A program made the translations under genes and the position numbers. This document shows, in pieces, positions 1-14,445 of a stretch of DNA of 64,000 bases (within the stretch, counting starts at the first letter, position 1; every line of letters starts with the position of its first letter). Origin of the DNA: Buddleja alternifolia (Eukaryota; Streptophyta; Magnoliopsida; Lamiales; Scrophulariaceae); contig CM033408.1 in NCBI GenBank assembly GCA_019426215.1, positions 32,673,827 through 32,737,826 on the forward strand. Reading direction: 5' to 3'. The notes beneath the pieces are model-generated. The model worked only from the letters and a program-made list of their open reading frames with translations, was not told where the DNA came from and ran no database searches.

Positions 1-508
1 TTAATTTTTAGGAGTGGCCCAGTAGTTTGTGTGGATTCACCTAAATCCAAAACCCAACAAGCAGGAAATAAATATAGTGGAAGGATGGATTAGAATTTAG
101 GGCTCAAGGTGGGGGGAAGGGGAATTACAGAGGAGAATTAATTAATTTAAATGGGAAATGAAATAGTAAGTGGAAAGAAAATAGCATTAGCGGGTGTAAG
201 CATGGAAACGTGGAAAAAGCTGGCCTCCTCCTTTCCTACAATATTGGAACTGGAATAATATCATATCAGACCAATCGATGGATACCTACTTAACAGCCTT
301 CTTCAATACTAGCCTGCTCTGCTGCTGTTCACCTTCCAGGCCGCCGCCGCCCGCCAGGGTATTCTAATTCTAATTCTAATTCTTGTTGGCTATTCAATTT
401 TCAAACCATAAAATAGAGATCATAATCAAAAAATTCAGGAAGCCGCCCGCTGGTACTAAACAAAGACCACCTTGCATAATCATATACAGGTGCAGATACT
501 AATTATAT
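1..508. other. Upstream flank of the phosphate carrier gene
   Basis: Non-coding sequence ahead of the first ATG at 509. It is AT-rich with a short GC-rich patch near 340-355 and a small repeat of the type ATTCTA near 360-385. It presumably holds the promoter and 5' leader of the carrier gene. I cannot place a TATA box or transcription start with confidence. Confidence 0.4.
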
Positions 509-718
509 ATGATGAATAAGAGTACTCGCCGCCACAGGGTAGAGGAGTTCACGGCAGGGTATTACGGGGTTTGTACGGCGGGAGGAATGCTGAGCGCCGG
601 AGCCACCCATCTCGCCATCACCCCTCTCGACGTCTTGAAGGTTAATATGCAGGTACCTGGTCACCTCAATTTATTCCATTCCCTTCTTATTTCTAGTCTT
701 CTGATTTACTTTCCGTTT

Positions 719-780
<62 letters not shown>

Positions 781-3700
781 CTGTGATCATCACCTCTAAT
801 TCACTCTTCTTATTTACTTTTGCTGTTACACTTACCTTTTTTTTCCTTCTTTCAATTACTTTTGTCTTGTTTCAAAAGAATGCTGCTGCATTTTTTTTTC
901 TTATTTGGTGAATTGAAGTTGATTTCATTGTATAAACTTCAAGTTATTAGGTCCCCCAGTGCTGCTTCCCTGTCCCACCGAAATAAACAAGAAGAAAGGG
1001 GGGGACAAAACACCAAAGTCCCCGTACCTTGATCATTTTTTCTTAATGATCGGTCTCTCTGCCATAACACATTTCAGGTGAATCCAATCAAATATAGTGG
1101 CATCCTATCAGGTTTTAGTACTCTCTGCAAAGAAGAAGGTGCTTCTGCCCTTTGGAGAGGTTGGTCTGGCAAACTTCTTGGATATGGCATACAAGGTGGA
1201 TGCAAATTTGGTCTTTATGAATATTTCAAGAAGATTTATGGTGATCTATTAGTAGATCAGAGAAAGGGTGTCATATTCTTCCTCAGCAGTGCATCTGCTC
1301 AAATATTTGCTGATGTTGCCCTTTGCCCATTTGAAGCTGTAAAAGTTCGAGTTCAAGCCCAGTCAACTTTTGCCAAGGGCTTGTCTGATGGATTTCCAAA
1401 AATTTATGCTAATGAAGGATTTTATGGGTAAAAATTGCAACCCCAGTTAACTCCAAAGTCGATTCTTATTGGACGTCTCACTTCAAACCATGCTGATACT
1501 CACATGCATTTAATATGATTGCAGATTCTACAAGGGTCTCCTTCCACTTTGGGGTCGTAACCTGCCATGTAATTTCCTTACATCACTGACCTTCGTAACT
1601 GAAATATCAATGTGCTTGCTTATTTCACTTTGTACTGGTTGTAGTAAGGGAAATCAGTGTATTTTGAATTTGGATTTCTTGGACTTTTACCTTGGTTTTG
1701 AGACACTGGTCCTTTCACACCTACCTCAGAACCTGAATTACCCCTTTATAAGCATGATTCTTCCTAGGTCAACAACTAAATATTGTTATCACCTTTTTTT
1801 ATGGATATCCTCCAATATAAGCCTCTCCTAGACTTAGAACATGATGTTACTGCAACAGTTAATTTTGAGAGTGAGAATTAATTTGTTTTCAAAGCTAACT
1901 TCAGCTTTGACCTAGACTCAATGTCAATTAAAGTAAATATATTATGCTGTATATCACATGCATTACATGGTGGATTGTTTATGGACTCTGGGGGTATACA
2001 TTTAAGTTTTTATGTCACTTTCTCTACTTATGACTCTCCCTATCTGATAGCTAATGTTTCTGAGTCTCTCAATTATACCTTGTCTTTTCATGATGTTTTC
2101 TTTCTTTTAGAAAGAACCATTGGATGTTGCATTTGCATTTTGCTTGTCTAGCTATTTTTTGACAAAGAACATTTGTTAATGACTTTGTTCAGTGTTAAAC
2201 TCCAGATAGTGATTCTCAGTATCTTAGAAGAGCACCAAAGCATCCTTATTTATAGCTTGTCAGATTTGTTTGCTGCATACTATGGATAACATAGCTATTA
2301 GAGTGGGGATATTTTGCTATCTACTTTGTATAAATACCTATTATGTTTGAGTAATGAATTAGATATGTGTGTGTGTGTGTATGTGTGTATTGTACTCAAA
2401 TTATATCATCACGATCAATGATAATGATGTCAGAGTAGGACTTGCATCATTTCTTAATTATTAATTTATAGATTGCATGCTTCTTCTTCGGCAGTCGCCA
2501 TGGTTATGTTTACAACATTTGAGCATTCTGTCGAACTGATGTATCACAATATCATACAAAGGAAGAGGGAAGATTGCTCAAAAACCCAACAACTTGTCGT
2601 GACATGTTTGGCTGGCTATGCTGCCGGAGCTGTTGGTACTTTAATATCAAATCCTGCTGATAATATAGTTTCATCTCTCTACAACAAAAAAGCTGTCACT
2701 GTCATGCAGGTAGTTGTTGTGTACTTATTCTGCATAGAAGTATGAAATATCAATTGATCATGATGTTTTTCAGGCTGTAAAGAACATTGGGGTTGCCAAT
2801 TTGTTTACGAGGAGTCTTCCTGTTCGGCTTGCAATCGTGGGACCTGTTGTCACTCTGCAGTGGTTTCTCTACGATAGCATCAAAGTGTTAAGTGGATTGT
2901 AAGTGCATCTCTTTAAGTGCCAAGTGTCTCTACCATCCCAACAAAAATACATGAAAAATAAAACACAGAGGTCAATAATCTCACCGAGTTTTTTAAGAAT
3001 GAAGCTCGTGTTTTTATCCATTTGCAACCACATATCTTCTAGTTTCCGGGATAATGCATGCACTTCTTAATAGCATAAATCTTCCCTCAACCAATGGTTC
3101 CTGTAGTACATGTATGTACTGTGAGTTTCACATCATTTTGCTTTGGCTAAGCTTAGAAACATTGTAAGCTACCTTTTTTCAACTTCTTTTCTTTTGGCGG
3201 GGGTCATCGATTCAGTGCTGATTTTCTGTCTCCGTGCATGATTTTGTGTCTACAATAAGATAGTTTATGTTATCATCATCTTGCAGGCACTTCATGTGGT
3301 CAATACCTTGAAACACTATATTAAAACAATTGGTGGTAGCGCTAGTGGAACTAGGAAACTGCATGAAAGATGCCAATTCATGGTTGAAATTTAACACTGA
3401 AGTAAAGCGGGCAAATGGTGATTGGCATGAGATCACTGCAAAGAACTGATAAAAGTAATAATACCATGTTGATTGGGTATAACAATGTAGGTCAACAAAA
3501 TTTCAGATATTTTTCTATTGCTTTTATGACCGCAAGGAGATGAGTATTGCAAATATATACTAATGAAAATACACGAGTAAAACAGTTGTTTTTCATGACT
3601 CAATGTAATAGTATAATTTCTGAAGTTGCTGAAATATAAATGCCATGCATTTCAACTGCTCCTTTAGTTACCTTTTGTTTCTAACTGACTGGGTAGTGTT

Positions 3701-3781
3701 TGGACATACAGGCCTACCAGTGGAGGGCTGAGAAGACAGCTGAAAGATACTGAATTACTAAGCTATGAGGCAACACCTTAG
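509..3781 (+). CDS. PHT3;3: Mitochondrial phosphate carrier, PHT3;3/MPT1-like (six exons)
   Basis: Inner-membrane carrier of the SLC25 family that imports phosphate into the mitochondrial matrix for ATP synthesis. My splice model is 509-652, 1078-1427, 1525-1568, 2495-2709, 2774-2898 and 3712-3781. Every intron is GT-AG and all phases agree, giving 315 aa. Three carrier repeats are visible by their signature helices: PLDVLK at 39-44, PFEAVK at 132-137 and PADNIV from 233. The third lacks the usual basic residue, as is known for phosphate carriers. There is no long N-terminal presequence, which fits the short MPT1/PHT3;3 type rather than the longer PHT3;1 type. The last exon supplies a family-typical PTSGG tail. 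If the last intron is retained, translation stops at once at 2900. Family assignment is very secure; the orthology label is inferred from recalled family sequence. Confidence 0.92.
721..778. repeat. (CT)n(AT)n compound microsatellite
   Basis: A run of CT dinucleotides passes directly into a run of AT dinucleotides inside intron 1 of the phosphate carrier gene. It is a likely length-polymorphic marker, with no coding role. Confidence 0.95.
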
Positions 3782-3912
3782 GCAGGGCGACGTTGCTTGG
3801 AAGATTATGTATGTAGAAATGCTCTTTGATTCATTTCAAAGCTCATTTAACACGACAATTACTTAGAAGGACGCACATGGAGATGGTGATATGATGGGGT
3901 TTTGAGGGATAA

Positions 3913-4052
3913 TTCTATGCTATTCCTAGTCCATTGGTCCTAGTGCATCTAGGACCATTGAATCACACGGGGTGGGTGATAAAACCACCCACCTCTATGT
4001 AATTCAATGGTCTTAGATGCACTAGGACCAATGAATTAGGAATAGCATAGAA
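3913..4052. mobile_element. Fold-back MITE (about 140 bp)
   Basis: The two ends are near-perfect inverted copies of each other over about 48 bp. The left arm begins TTCTATGCTATTCCTA and the right arm is its reverse complement with only a few mismatches. The centre carries a shorter inner inverted repeat (GGTGGGT against ACCACCC). The whole unit would fold into one long hairpin. It lies about 130 bp after the phosphate carrier stop codon, so it may be inside the 3' UTR. No convincing target duplication is seen, so the superfamily is undetermined. Confidence 0.8.
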
Positions 4053-5504
4053 CTTTGCGGTTTTGAGTGTTCCTTTTTTGGTATCTTTCACCATAAAGTT
4101 TTGCTGGTGATGAGTTTTTTTGTGGGGTTGAGATCTTTTCTTGACCTTAATATGATGAAACTTGCAAGGTGTTGTGTAGTCTGGTTGGTGAGAAATGCAT
4201 GAAGCCATTATAGTTTTTGGTGAATGATGAGGGTGCATGGGAATGATACCATTGCATGCAGGAGAGGCGGATGACTGATGTGGTTGTCTTATGTTGTCCA
4301 TTACTATGATTGATTGTCAATAAACTGTTAAAATTATAGTTAGCAATTTACGGTGTTAAGAACGAATTGGATTATGATTGGCCAGTACACTGTATAAAAT
4401 GCAGAATATGTGATGTAAAGCACGGTTGCTTCTATAATGGATTCGGTTCACCATACAATGTTGGTTGCAAGGATAAGATGGTAAAAACACTTTAATTACC
4501 CTACACCCAATGAAATATAATGGACTGATTCTAATTAGAGTAAAATAAATATATGCTTACGACTCTTAAAAGACAGTAACCTATTCATACGCTTTGCTTC
4601 ACACTCAAAATCATATCATCACAGGAACATATATGAATTTTTTGTTAGCATTTTTAGATGCGTGTAATAATGAACACAAACTTGGAGATACTAATATTTG
4701 AATTGAAAAAACTAAAAAGAAAGAACCAACAATAATATTAGGCCCGATTGGATAGACGACTATTTTTCATTTATCATTTTTCATAGATAAAGTAAGAATT
4801 TTTTTTAAGGTAGTAGAGATATGACGAAAGAAGTATGTTTGGATGAGTTTTTTTTATAGAAAAAAGTGTAATGATTAAGCGTGATGTGATATATCTTCTT
4901 TGTAAGATATTTTTTTGTTTGAAATTGGAATGAATGAGTTTTGTTTTTATAAGAAAATTTAGACATATTTAATTTAAACTCATTGATTAAGGCATCAAAA
5001 AATATACAAAATGAGTCTTATTTCATAGTGTACATCATTTCAAATAAAAATATGTAATTATTTTGATAATTATATTAAGATATTAGTGGATAAAATACTT
5101 TTAATTATTAAGAACCCTCTAATCATGAATAGTAAAAATTCTGATTTTTTGAAAAAAATTTGAGGGAATTAATTTTTCTAAGAAATTTGAGATTTTTTTT
5201 AAGGGAAATTGTGTGTAAAATTTTTTTGAATTTTTTTTTAAAAATGCCAAATAAATGCATTTTTGATGAAAAAATCTTTGAAAAATTGAAAAATTAGAAT
5301 TGATAAATGAGGAAAAGATGGAAAGAGGGAGATTTGCTGAGCTGGAGCTAGAGGGGTCAGCCCAAGTCTGTCTGCTTAAACTTTATTGCGTTTAATGTTT
5401 AAATCACACTCCTTTCCTTTTTGGTGTTATTATATTCTTATTATTCTACTCAGCTTTCATTGATTATGGTACATACATTAGTTAAACAGATAAAAACTTT
5501 ACCC
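4053..5504. other. AT-rich intergenic stretch
   Basis: No supportable gene. The sequence is AT-rich with many poly-T/poly-A tracts. At 4738 the string TTAGGCCCGATTGGATAG resembles the end of a PIF/Tourist-type element behind a TTA target, but I could not find a matching opposite end. Confidence 0.5.
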
Positions 5505-5640
5505 AAAATTAGTTGATTTAGTGGTATCCATCTCCACTTTATGTGGAAGGTCCTGAGTTTGAAATTATAACTATTAATCTGAATTTATCGGGCTAGATAT
5601 ATAGGGTATCCCACTCCCTCTTGAATTAAAAAAAAAATAG
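5505..5640 (+). mobile_element. Putative SINE (tRNA-related, poly-A tail)
   Basis: A roughly 135-bp segment with a degenerate Pol III A-box-like stretch (GATTTAGTGG near 5515), a degenerate B-box-like stretch (GAGTTTGAAAT near 5565) and a terminal A-run at 5628-5637. This is the layout of a plant SINE. The boxes are weak, so the call is tentative, and no flanking duplication was identified. Confidence 0.4.
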
Positions 5641-5737
5641 AGAAAAACTTTGATTTTCTTTTTCTTTTCTATCAATAATTTTATTTATTTATTTATTGAA
5701 TAATAAAAGAAAAATGGGAGGAGGACCGGACCCAGTT

Positions 5738-5756
5738 GGGGGGGGGGGGGGGGGGG
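5738..5756. repeat. 19-bp G homopolymer
   Basis: Uninterrupted run of G about 750 bp upstream of the kinase start codon. It could form a quadruplex-type structure. Its length may also be unreliable in an assembly. Confidence 0.9.
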
Positions 5757-6503
5757 TCTGATTGCCTGTATGTAGACACTATCCAACATCCTATCGTCTT
5801 CCTTATATCATATAATAATATATAATATATATGTTGTCCCAACCAACACACACACACATATACGTATTGTTACACGCACGCACACCTACCTATCTGTCCA
5901 CACACACACACACAAACACATCTACGTTCAAAGACCTTTGACTCCGTTTCCTCCGGTTACTCTTTCCACGGCACGGTAATGTTTTACGATGATCTCAAGA
6001 TCCCGTCTTCCCCTTTCTTCTTCTTCTATATTATCTTCTTTTTTATCTATATGTCTGCAAATATGATCTGTGTATGTATCCTTTTTCACCCCGTTTGTGC
6101 AATTTGTTTTCTGGATTTATAGCTGGATATTTGTATTCGTGTTCATTTCTTATATTTTCGTTTTCTTTCTTTGCTATTAACATGATATTGCTCGCTCTTT
6201 CCTTTCATTTTGGGTCTGATCTGATTCAAGTTTTTCTTTCTTTCTTATGTGTCTTCCCTAAGCTTGTTCTTTTGTTGCTCGGGGAGCTGGGATTTGGAAG
6301 AAAAATGTTCTCTATTACTTGTTTCATTTAATAACCTTTTGAAATTCTGGTGCGATGTCTATTTGGATCTAATCTAATCTTTCTTCCCTTCTTTTGTTTC
6401 TAATTTTCAGAGTTGTAGCATATTTCGATTCATGTCAAAACTAATTGTAGAGACGAAGAAATTTGAGGTGAGATAGAGATACACGGGGAACTTAGGTTGT
6501 TTC
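5757..6503 (+). promoter_or_regulatory. CDPK promoter and 5' leader, probably with a leader intron
   Basis: Region ahead of the kinase ATG. It contains CA-rich microsatellite stretches (about 5848-5920) and pyrimidine-rich DNA from 6000 on. A good splice acceptor (TAATTTTCAG, ending at 6410) lies 93 bp before the start codon with no upstream ATG-led gene to serve. This suggests a 5' UTR intron, whose donor I could not fix. RNA evidence would be needed for the transcription start. Confidence 0.4.
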
Positions 6504-9872
<3,369 letters not shown>

Positions 9873-12654
9873 CTTTTCAATTTCATTATTTTACAGGTAG
9901 AAACCAGCTTTTTTGCTGTGTTACCTCCTTTAGTTCTGTTATAATCGGTATGGCATATCTGTATAATAATAAGATTAAGATAGATTTACTATTTGCATGT
10001 AGGAATATTGTAAAGTCTGTCGAGAAGTATGCCGTTCTTTGGGAAGACTGAACTAGTTCAATTTTTGTATTTCTTCACTTTCATCCTTCAGGATTCATGT
10101 ACAAGAGATATAGTATGTTGGGTCCTTTGAGCCTGGTTTATGTTAGCCGAATTATCTACAACTGTAAACTCAGAACCTTTAAGTTGAAAAATACAAATTT
10201 TAAGTTCACAGTTTTTTGTTTGTTTCACTTGCATCATTTAGGATTTTATATTAAGAGGATATTAAGAAAATGTTGTGCAGTTTGAAACTGTTGCAAATAA
10301 AGAGGAGACTTTTTATGCCTTCCACTTGCTAGGTGACTCCTCTTTTTGTGGGTTATGGTCCATATCCAGGACCTGTGGGTTGTATGGGTACTCCCTTCGA
10401 TTTCAATGTTATTATTAGTCACCTAGCGTAACTTTTGTTGTTCTAGGAGTGTTCTTTTGTTCTACCACGCGTGACATATTAATGGTGCTCTAGTTGCATA
10501 ATTGATGGTATATAATATTTCACCATATGTTATTAGGTTTACACTGTGAGACAGAAGGCTAATTGGGTACAAATTTTCCTGTAATATTTGCTCTAGTACC
10601 TCCAAGCACATTCAACTCCAGTAATATGCAAACTTCATCACTGAACAACTACAGAATAAATACTAGTCAATGATAGCATACCAAGTATCTTTTGTATACA
10701 TATATGTATACACGTAAAGAAAGACAATGAAAGGTATTCCTGAAGTTAGAATTACTGAACACTAGTTCAACTTTTCATTTGTGCATCATTATAACTTACA
10801 AATTTCCACCTTTTGTAATAAATGTTCCATTTTGTTTATTGGATTATTAAGTTTGAGATTGATATTATCAGGTACAGGACATCCTCGCTGACCTTCATCC
10901 ATCAATTCAATCATCAAACCTTGAAGTTGTATAATTGTATTTGACCTTTTGAATGAAGGTAACTTAAGGGGTGTAGAAGAAATATGGTAGAGGATGTTGG
11001 TGTTGACGAAATGTTCTGATGCTCCCTAAATTTGACATTTTTCCCACAACCAGGGGAGATTTAAATGCAGCAAAACTGATTGCGTTTGTGGAATTGTGTT
11101 GGTGTGTAACTGGAGAGGATGGTTGTAAACTTGTTTATTGTGATTATGTATTAGTGAAGATTTGTGGAGTTGGAGAGTGAATAGTTACAGCTGATGATGC
11201 TGGTAAACTATATTGCAATGTCTATGTTCATTTTCTTCTTGTTCTTTCTTGATTTTCTGTAAGATGAGACATTCAGTTGTGTATAACTTGTTTCTTCTCT
11301 TGTCGGTTGCTCATTGTTTTTGGGACCCGATGAACGTAGTTTTTATTTGTTTAATGAGATATCAAATCGAATATCGAATTAATTATATTATCACACGGCA
11401 AATTTTAATTGCAAAGTAGAAACAATGAACTACTAAATAAGTGGAGAGATAACTTGGATCGAGTCCATTATGAATCGGCAAATTTTTGCAAACAATGAAC
11501 TATTATATAAATAGATAAATAATTCAGATTTGTTGTGATTGAACTCGTAAATAGAGTGCGTAGTGTTCAGATAGAAGCTTATGAGACCTGACAGTTAATT
11601 CGAGAAGTGCGTGATACTATTAGATCATTAATAATTAATGAACATGAACATGGGCATAATTAATTACCACATCAGCATCAAGTCTATAGTCTTTACTACA
11701 AACCAGCTAGGTAATACTATGGTGCATCAGAAGTCTTGCTTTCGATGTATCCATCATCAGGTGATTTTCATCACCCACTACCTATGAAAAAAATCACTCT
11801 CAATTTTTGAATGTGTGCCGGGAACAACACGTGCACCATATTATTTTTCAACCATATGCCAATGAAATAGTAATGAAAACCAAACCCCATGTGCGTGTTC
11901 GTTTTTGGTTCTTGTAATAAGAAATGACACGATGCATCAATTCATGATGCAGCACCGACACAAGAATTGATGCAGCACCGACACAACAAAGTAACATGCA
12001 CAAGAATATTCTACTTCCCTGCACATGAAGTAAATTAATTAGTGCCTCACCGACGGATACAAGTTAGTCTTACATTAATTAATTAAATTATTATTTATCA
12101 AACAAGACTTCCACATCTTTTCCCACAAATTATGATTTATGGCGCAATCAGTCCATGTATGTGCCTGTGGTGGTGTTGCGGGTAAAAGCCAAAACTATAC
12201 AACAAACTAAAGACAAATTAAAACAACTATAACCCCAATAATTTTGAGGAGGATCAATCAATCTTTATATGAAATAAATTTACTAGTACTGAATTCAATC
12301 AACAAATAATAATAAGAATAATGATATAACATTTGGTTGCCTTGGTCGTAAACTTAACCAATTACAAATCAAATTACAAAAATAAATGAAACAATCATTA
12401 AAGAGTATGATACAAATTCATAATTAATACTACTAGTATTAATAACACGCACGCACGCAAAAGAGTAAGAGTAGTCGCCCTTAGCTGATGATGATTTGGA
12501 GATCCCACAGAGATTGGATCAGGAATTACATCCAATTTCCATGTACGTAGTACAATTGACGAGAGAATTACAAGAGCTAGCAAAGAGTTGAAGGGGGGAA
12601 GAATTTGATGATTCATGGATGGATTGAAGATTTATGTATGTATAAATACATATA
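9873..12654. other. Intergenic region after the CDPK
   Basis: No supportable gene. The first part is presumably the kinase 3' UTR. Beyond about 11 kb the DNA is AT-rich, with a short imperfect duplication of the string GATGCAGCACCGACACAA near 11947-11990. Short open frames here lack homology or splice signals that I could recognise. Confidence 0.5.
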
Positions 12655-13119
12655 TCAGTGGGTGCGCTTGCCGCCGTGGTCGAAGTTGTTGGAGGAATCG
12701 TAACGGAAAGTCTGGGGAAGTCGGACGTTGTCGGAGCCTCCTCCTCCGAGCTTGCGGCGGAGCTGGGAGGTGAGCTTGTAAAAGACGTGTCTCCAGCTGC
12801 CTTTGTTGTGGGAGCCGAGGGCGACGGCTTCTTCCTCATTCATCTCGAGATCTGTGGCGAATGTAGGTTTTCGGGAAAGGATCCATCCACATCCCCATTG
12901 CCACCACTTCCTGATGGAACTGCCGGCGTACTCTCCCATGGACGACACCGACTTGGAGCGGGGGAAGGTCCAGGGGGAAGAAGAGGATGGCTGGATCTTG
13001 AGATTGAGGGAGAGAGAGGAGAGCCTCCGGCGAATTGCAGGAAGCCCCACCACCCGTTGTTGTTGGGTTTGGGCATGGGCATGTGAAAGGGGAAGAGATT
13101 GTTGGAACATTGAGCTCAT
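12655..13119 (-). CDS. Conserved plant protein of unknown function, 154 aa, intronless
   Basis: A single minus-strand reading frame from ATG at 13119 to TGA at 12655. The N-terminal third is Ser/Gln/Pro-rich and basic. The middle has a run of aromatic and basic residues (SSMGEYAGSSIRKWWQWG, about residues 59-76), then an acidic LEMNEEE block and a GSWRHVFYKL segment. The C-terminal part is Gly/Ser/Asn-rich. The tryptophan-rich core and the GSWRHVFYK segment look like a conserved plant family with no assigned function; I give none. There is no clear signal peptide or membrane helix. The surrounding 1 kb is GC-poor while this frame is GC-rich, which supports real coding. Antisense frames over the same stretch show no family resemblance. 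Confidence 0.75.
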   Translation of the reverse strand: MSSMFQQSLPLSHAHAQTQQQRVVGLPAIRRRLSSLSLNLKIQPSSSSPWTFPRSKSVSSMGEYAGSSIRKWWQWGCGWILSRKPTFATDLEMNEEEAVALGSHNKGSWRHVFYKLTSQLRRKLGGGGSDNVRLPQTFRYDSSNNFDHGGKRTH

Positions 13120-14440
13120 TAGAACAACTTGCTTTTAATTTCCGCTTGCTTCGCTTTCTGTATTAAAAATTTAAAACTTAAGAGAAGGGCACTGGAGGAG
13201 GAGGAGGAGGAGAAGGAGGGATGTAATGTAATGTTCACAGCTATGTTACAGCCTGTTTTATCAATATGCTTTGCTTGCCACGCTGCAGTGCTGGGTAAAA
13301 TAAAATGTAAGTAATGTAGTACCTACTAATTTCATCATTCGGTCAACCTTTTCTTGGTTACATTACATATGATATGAGTTATGACCATTTATTTACCTTA
13401 GCTTTCCTGATATTGGGTCCTCGTTTGTTTTCAATTACAAAGATAAATAATGGGTTAAATCACTTTTATGGTCCTTCTGGTTTTAGATTAGTATCACTTT
13501 AGTTCCCCAACTAATAAAAATAACACATTAGTCCCTCAATTATAAATTATGTTGCTCCGTGGTCCCTGAACTCAAATTCCGGCCAACACAACGCATGACT
13601 TACACATGCTATTTAACAAGGGTATTTCTGTCAATTCGGTCTGATTTTTCACCCAACTAACAATTTGACTTTAATCTCCTGAATAAGGGCGGGAATGGTA
13701 CATAATTAAAACGTTTCTTTTCCATGAAAAAAAATATATACAAGTATTGAATTCATTTATACGAAACATTTTCTTAAAGTCTTACAATGTATTAGTTGAA
13801 TTTATTATTTTTTGGGAAGTATTTTGATTTTTAATCAAATGATACGATTGGAGGGAAAAAAGTTATACATTAAAAACACAATTTTTGAGGTCATCCAATT
13901 ATGTGTTCATGCCACAAGTTAACGGAAAAAGGGATAATTTTATTTTCAATCCCATAACTTGACCTATGTGCAAAATTAACCCAATATTATGGAACTCACA
14001 ACATTGCATCCCACATTTTCCAAAAAATGTGCAATTTTGGTCCCAAAACCCAGTCTTCGTTAATTTTTAGACGGAAATAGCAGGTACGTACACCGTTAAT
14101 CCACTCTTGGAACTAAAATTGCACACGACTTTTCAATATAATTTTTATAAAAAAATATTTTTTTTCCTAATTTTGTTTCCTTTTATTTTCTTTTCTTTGT
14201 TTGACTTTTAATTTAGTTTCCTTTGATTTGCCCAAATATGAAAAAAAATTAATAAATAAGCACCAAATCATGACAATTTCAATTCTGAATGAAAATAACT
14301 TCTTGTTCCATTAACTAGACAGGTTGTGATTTAGATGAGTAAAATAAAATAAGCAAACTAATAAATATCTGTATATTATTTTTAGAAATAAAACCAAATA
14401 TTACATGATTATGGATGCCTAATGAATGAAGTTTTCCACG
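13120..14440. other. Non-coding DNA with transposon-end character
   Basis: No gene. Phrases near 13455-13600 and 13935-14110, low in complexity and reminiscent of plant element termini, suggest degraded mobile DNA. Element boundaries cannot be defined from the sequence alone. Confidence 0.4.
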
Positions 14441-14445
14441 AATAG

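Noticed and set aside
509..799. 96-aa reading of phosphate carrier exon 1 through the microsatellite
   Set aside because: The GT donor at 653 and the homology of the next exon show that it continues at 1078; the remainder is intron.
4738..4760. Possible PIF/Tourist element start TTAGGCCCGATTGGATAG
   Set aside because: No matching inverted end or second TTA was found nearby, so an element cannot be delimited.
12658..13138. Plus-strand open frames (142 and 111 aa) opposite the 154-aa minus-strand gene
   Set aside because: They overlap the minus-strand gene in antisense, lack family-like blocks and owe their length to the high GC of that stretch.
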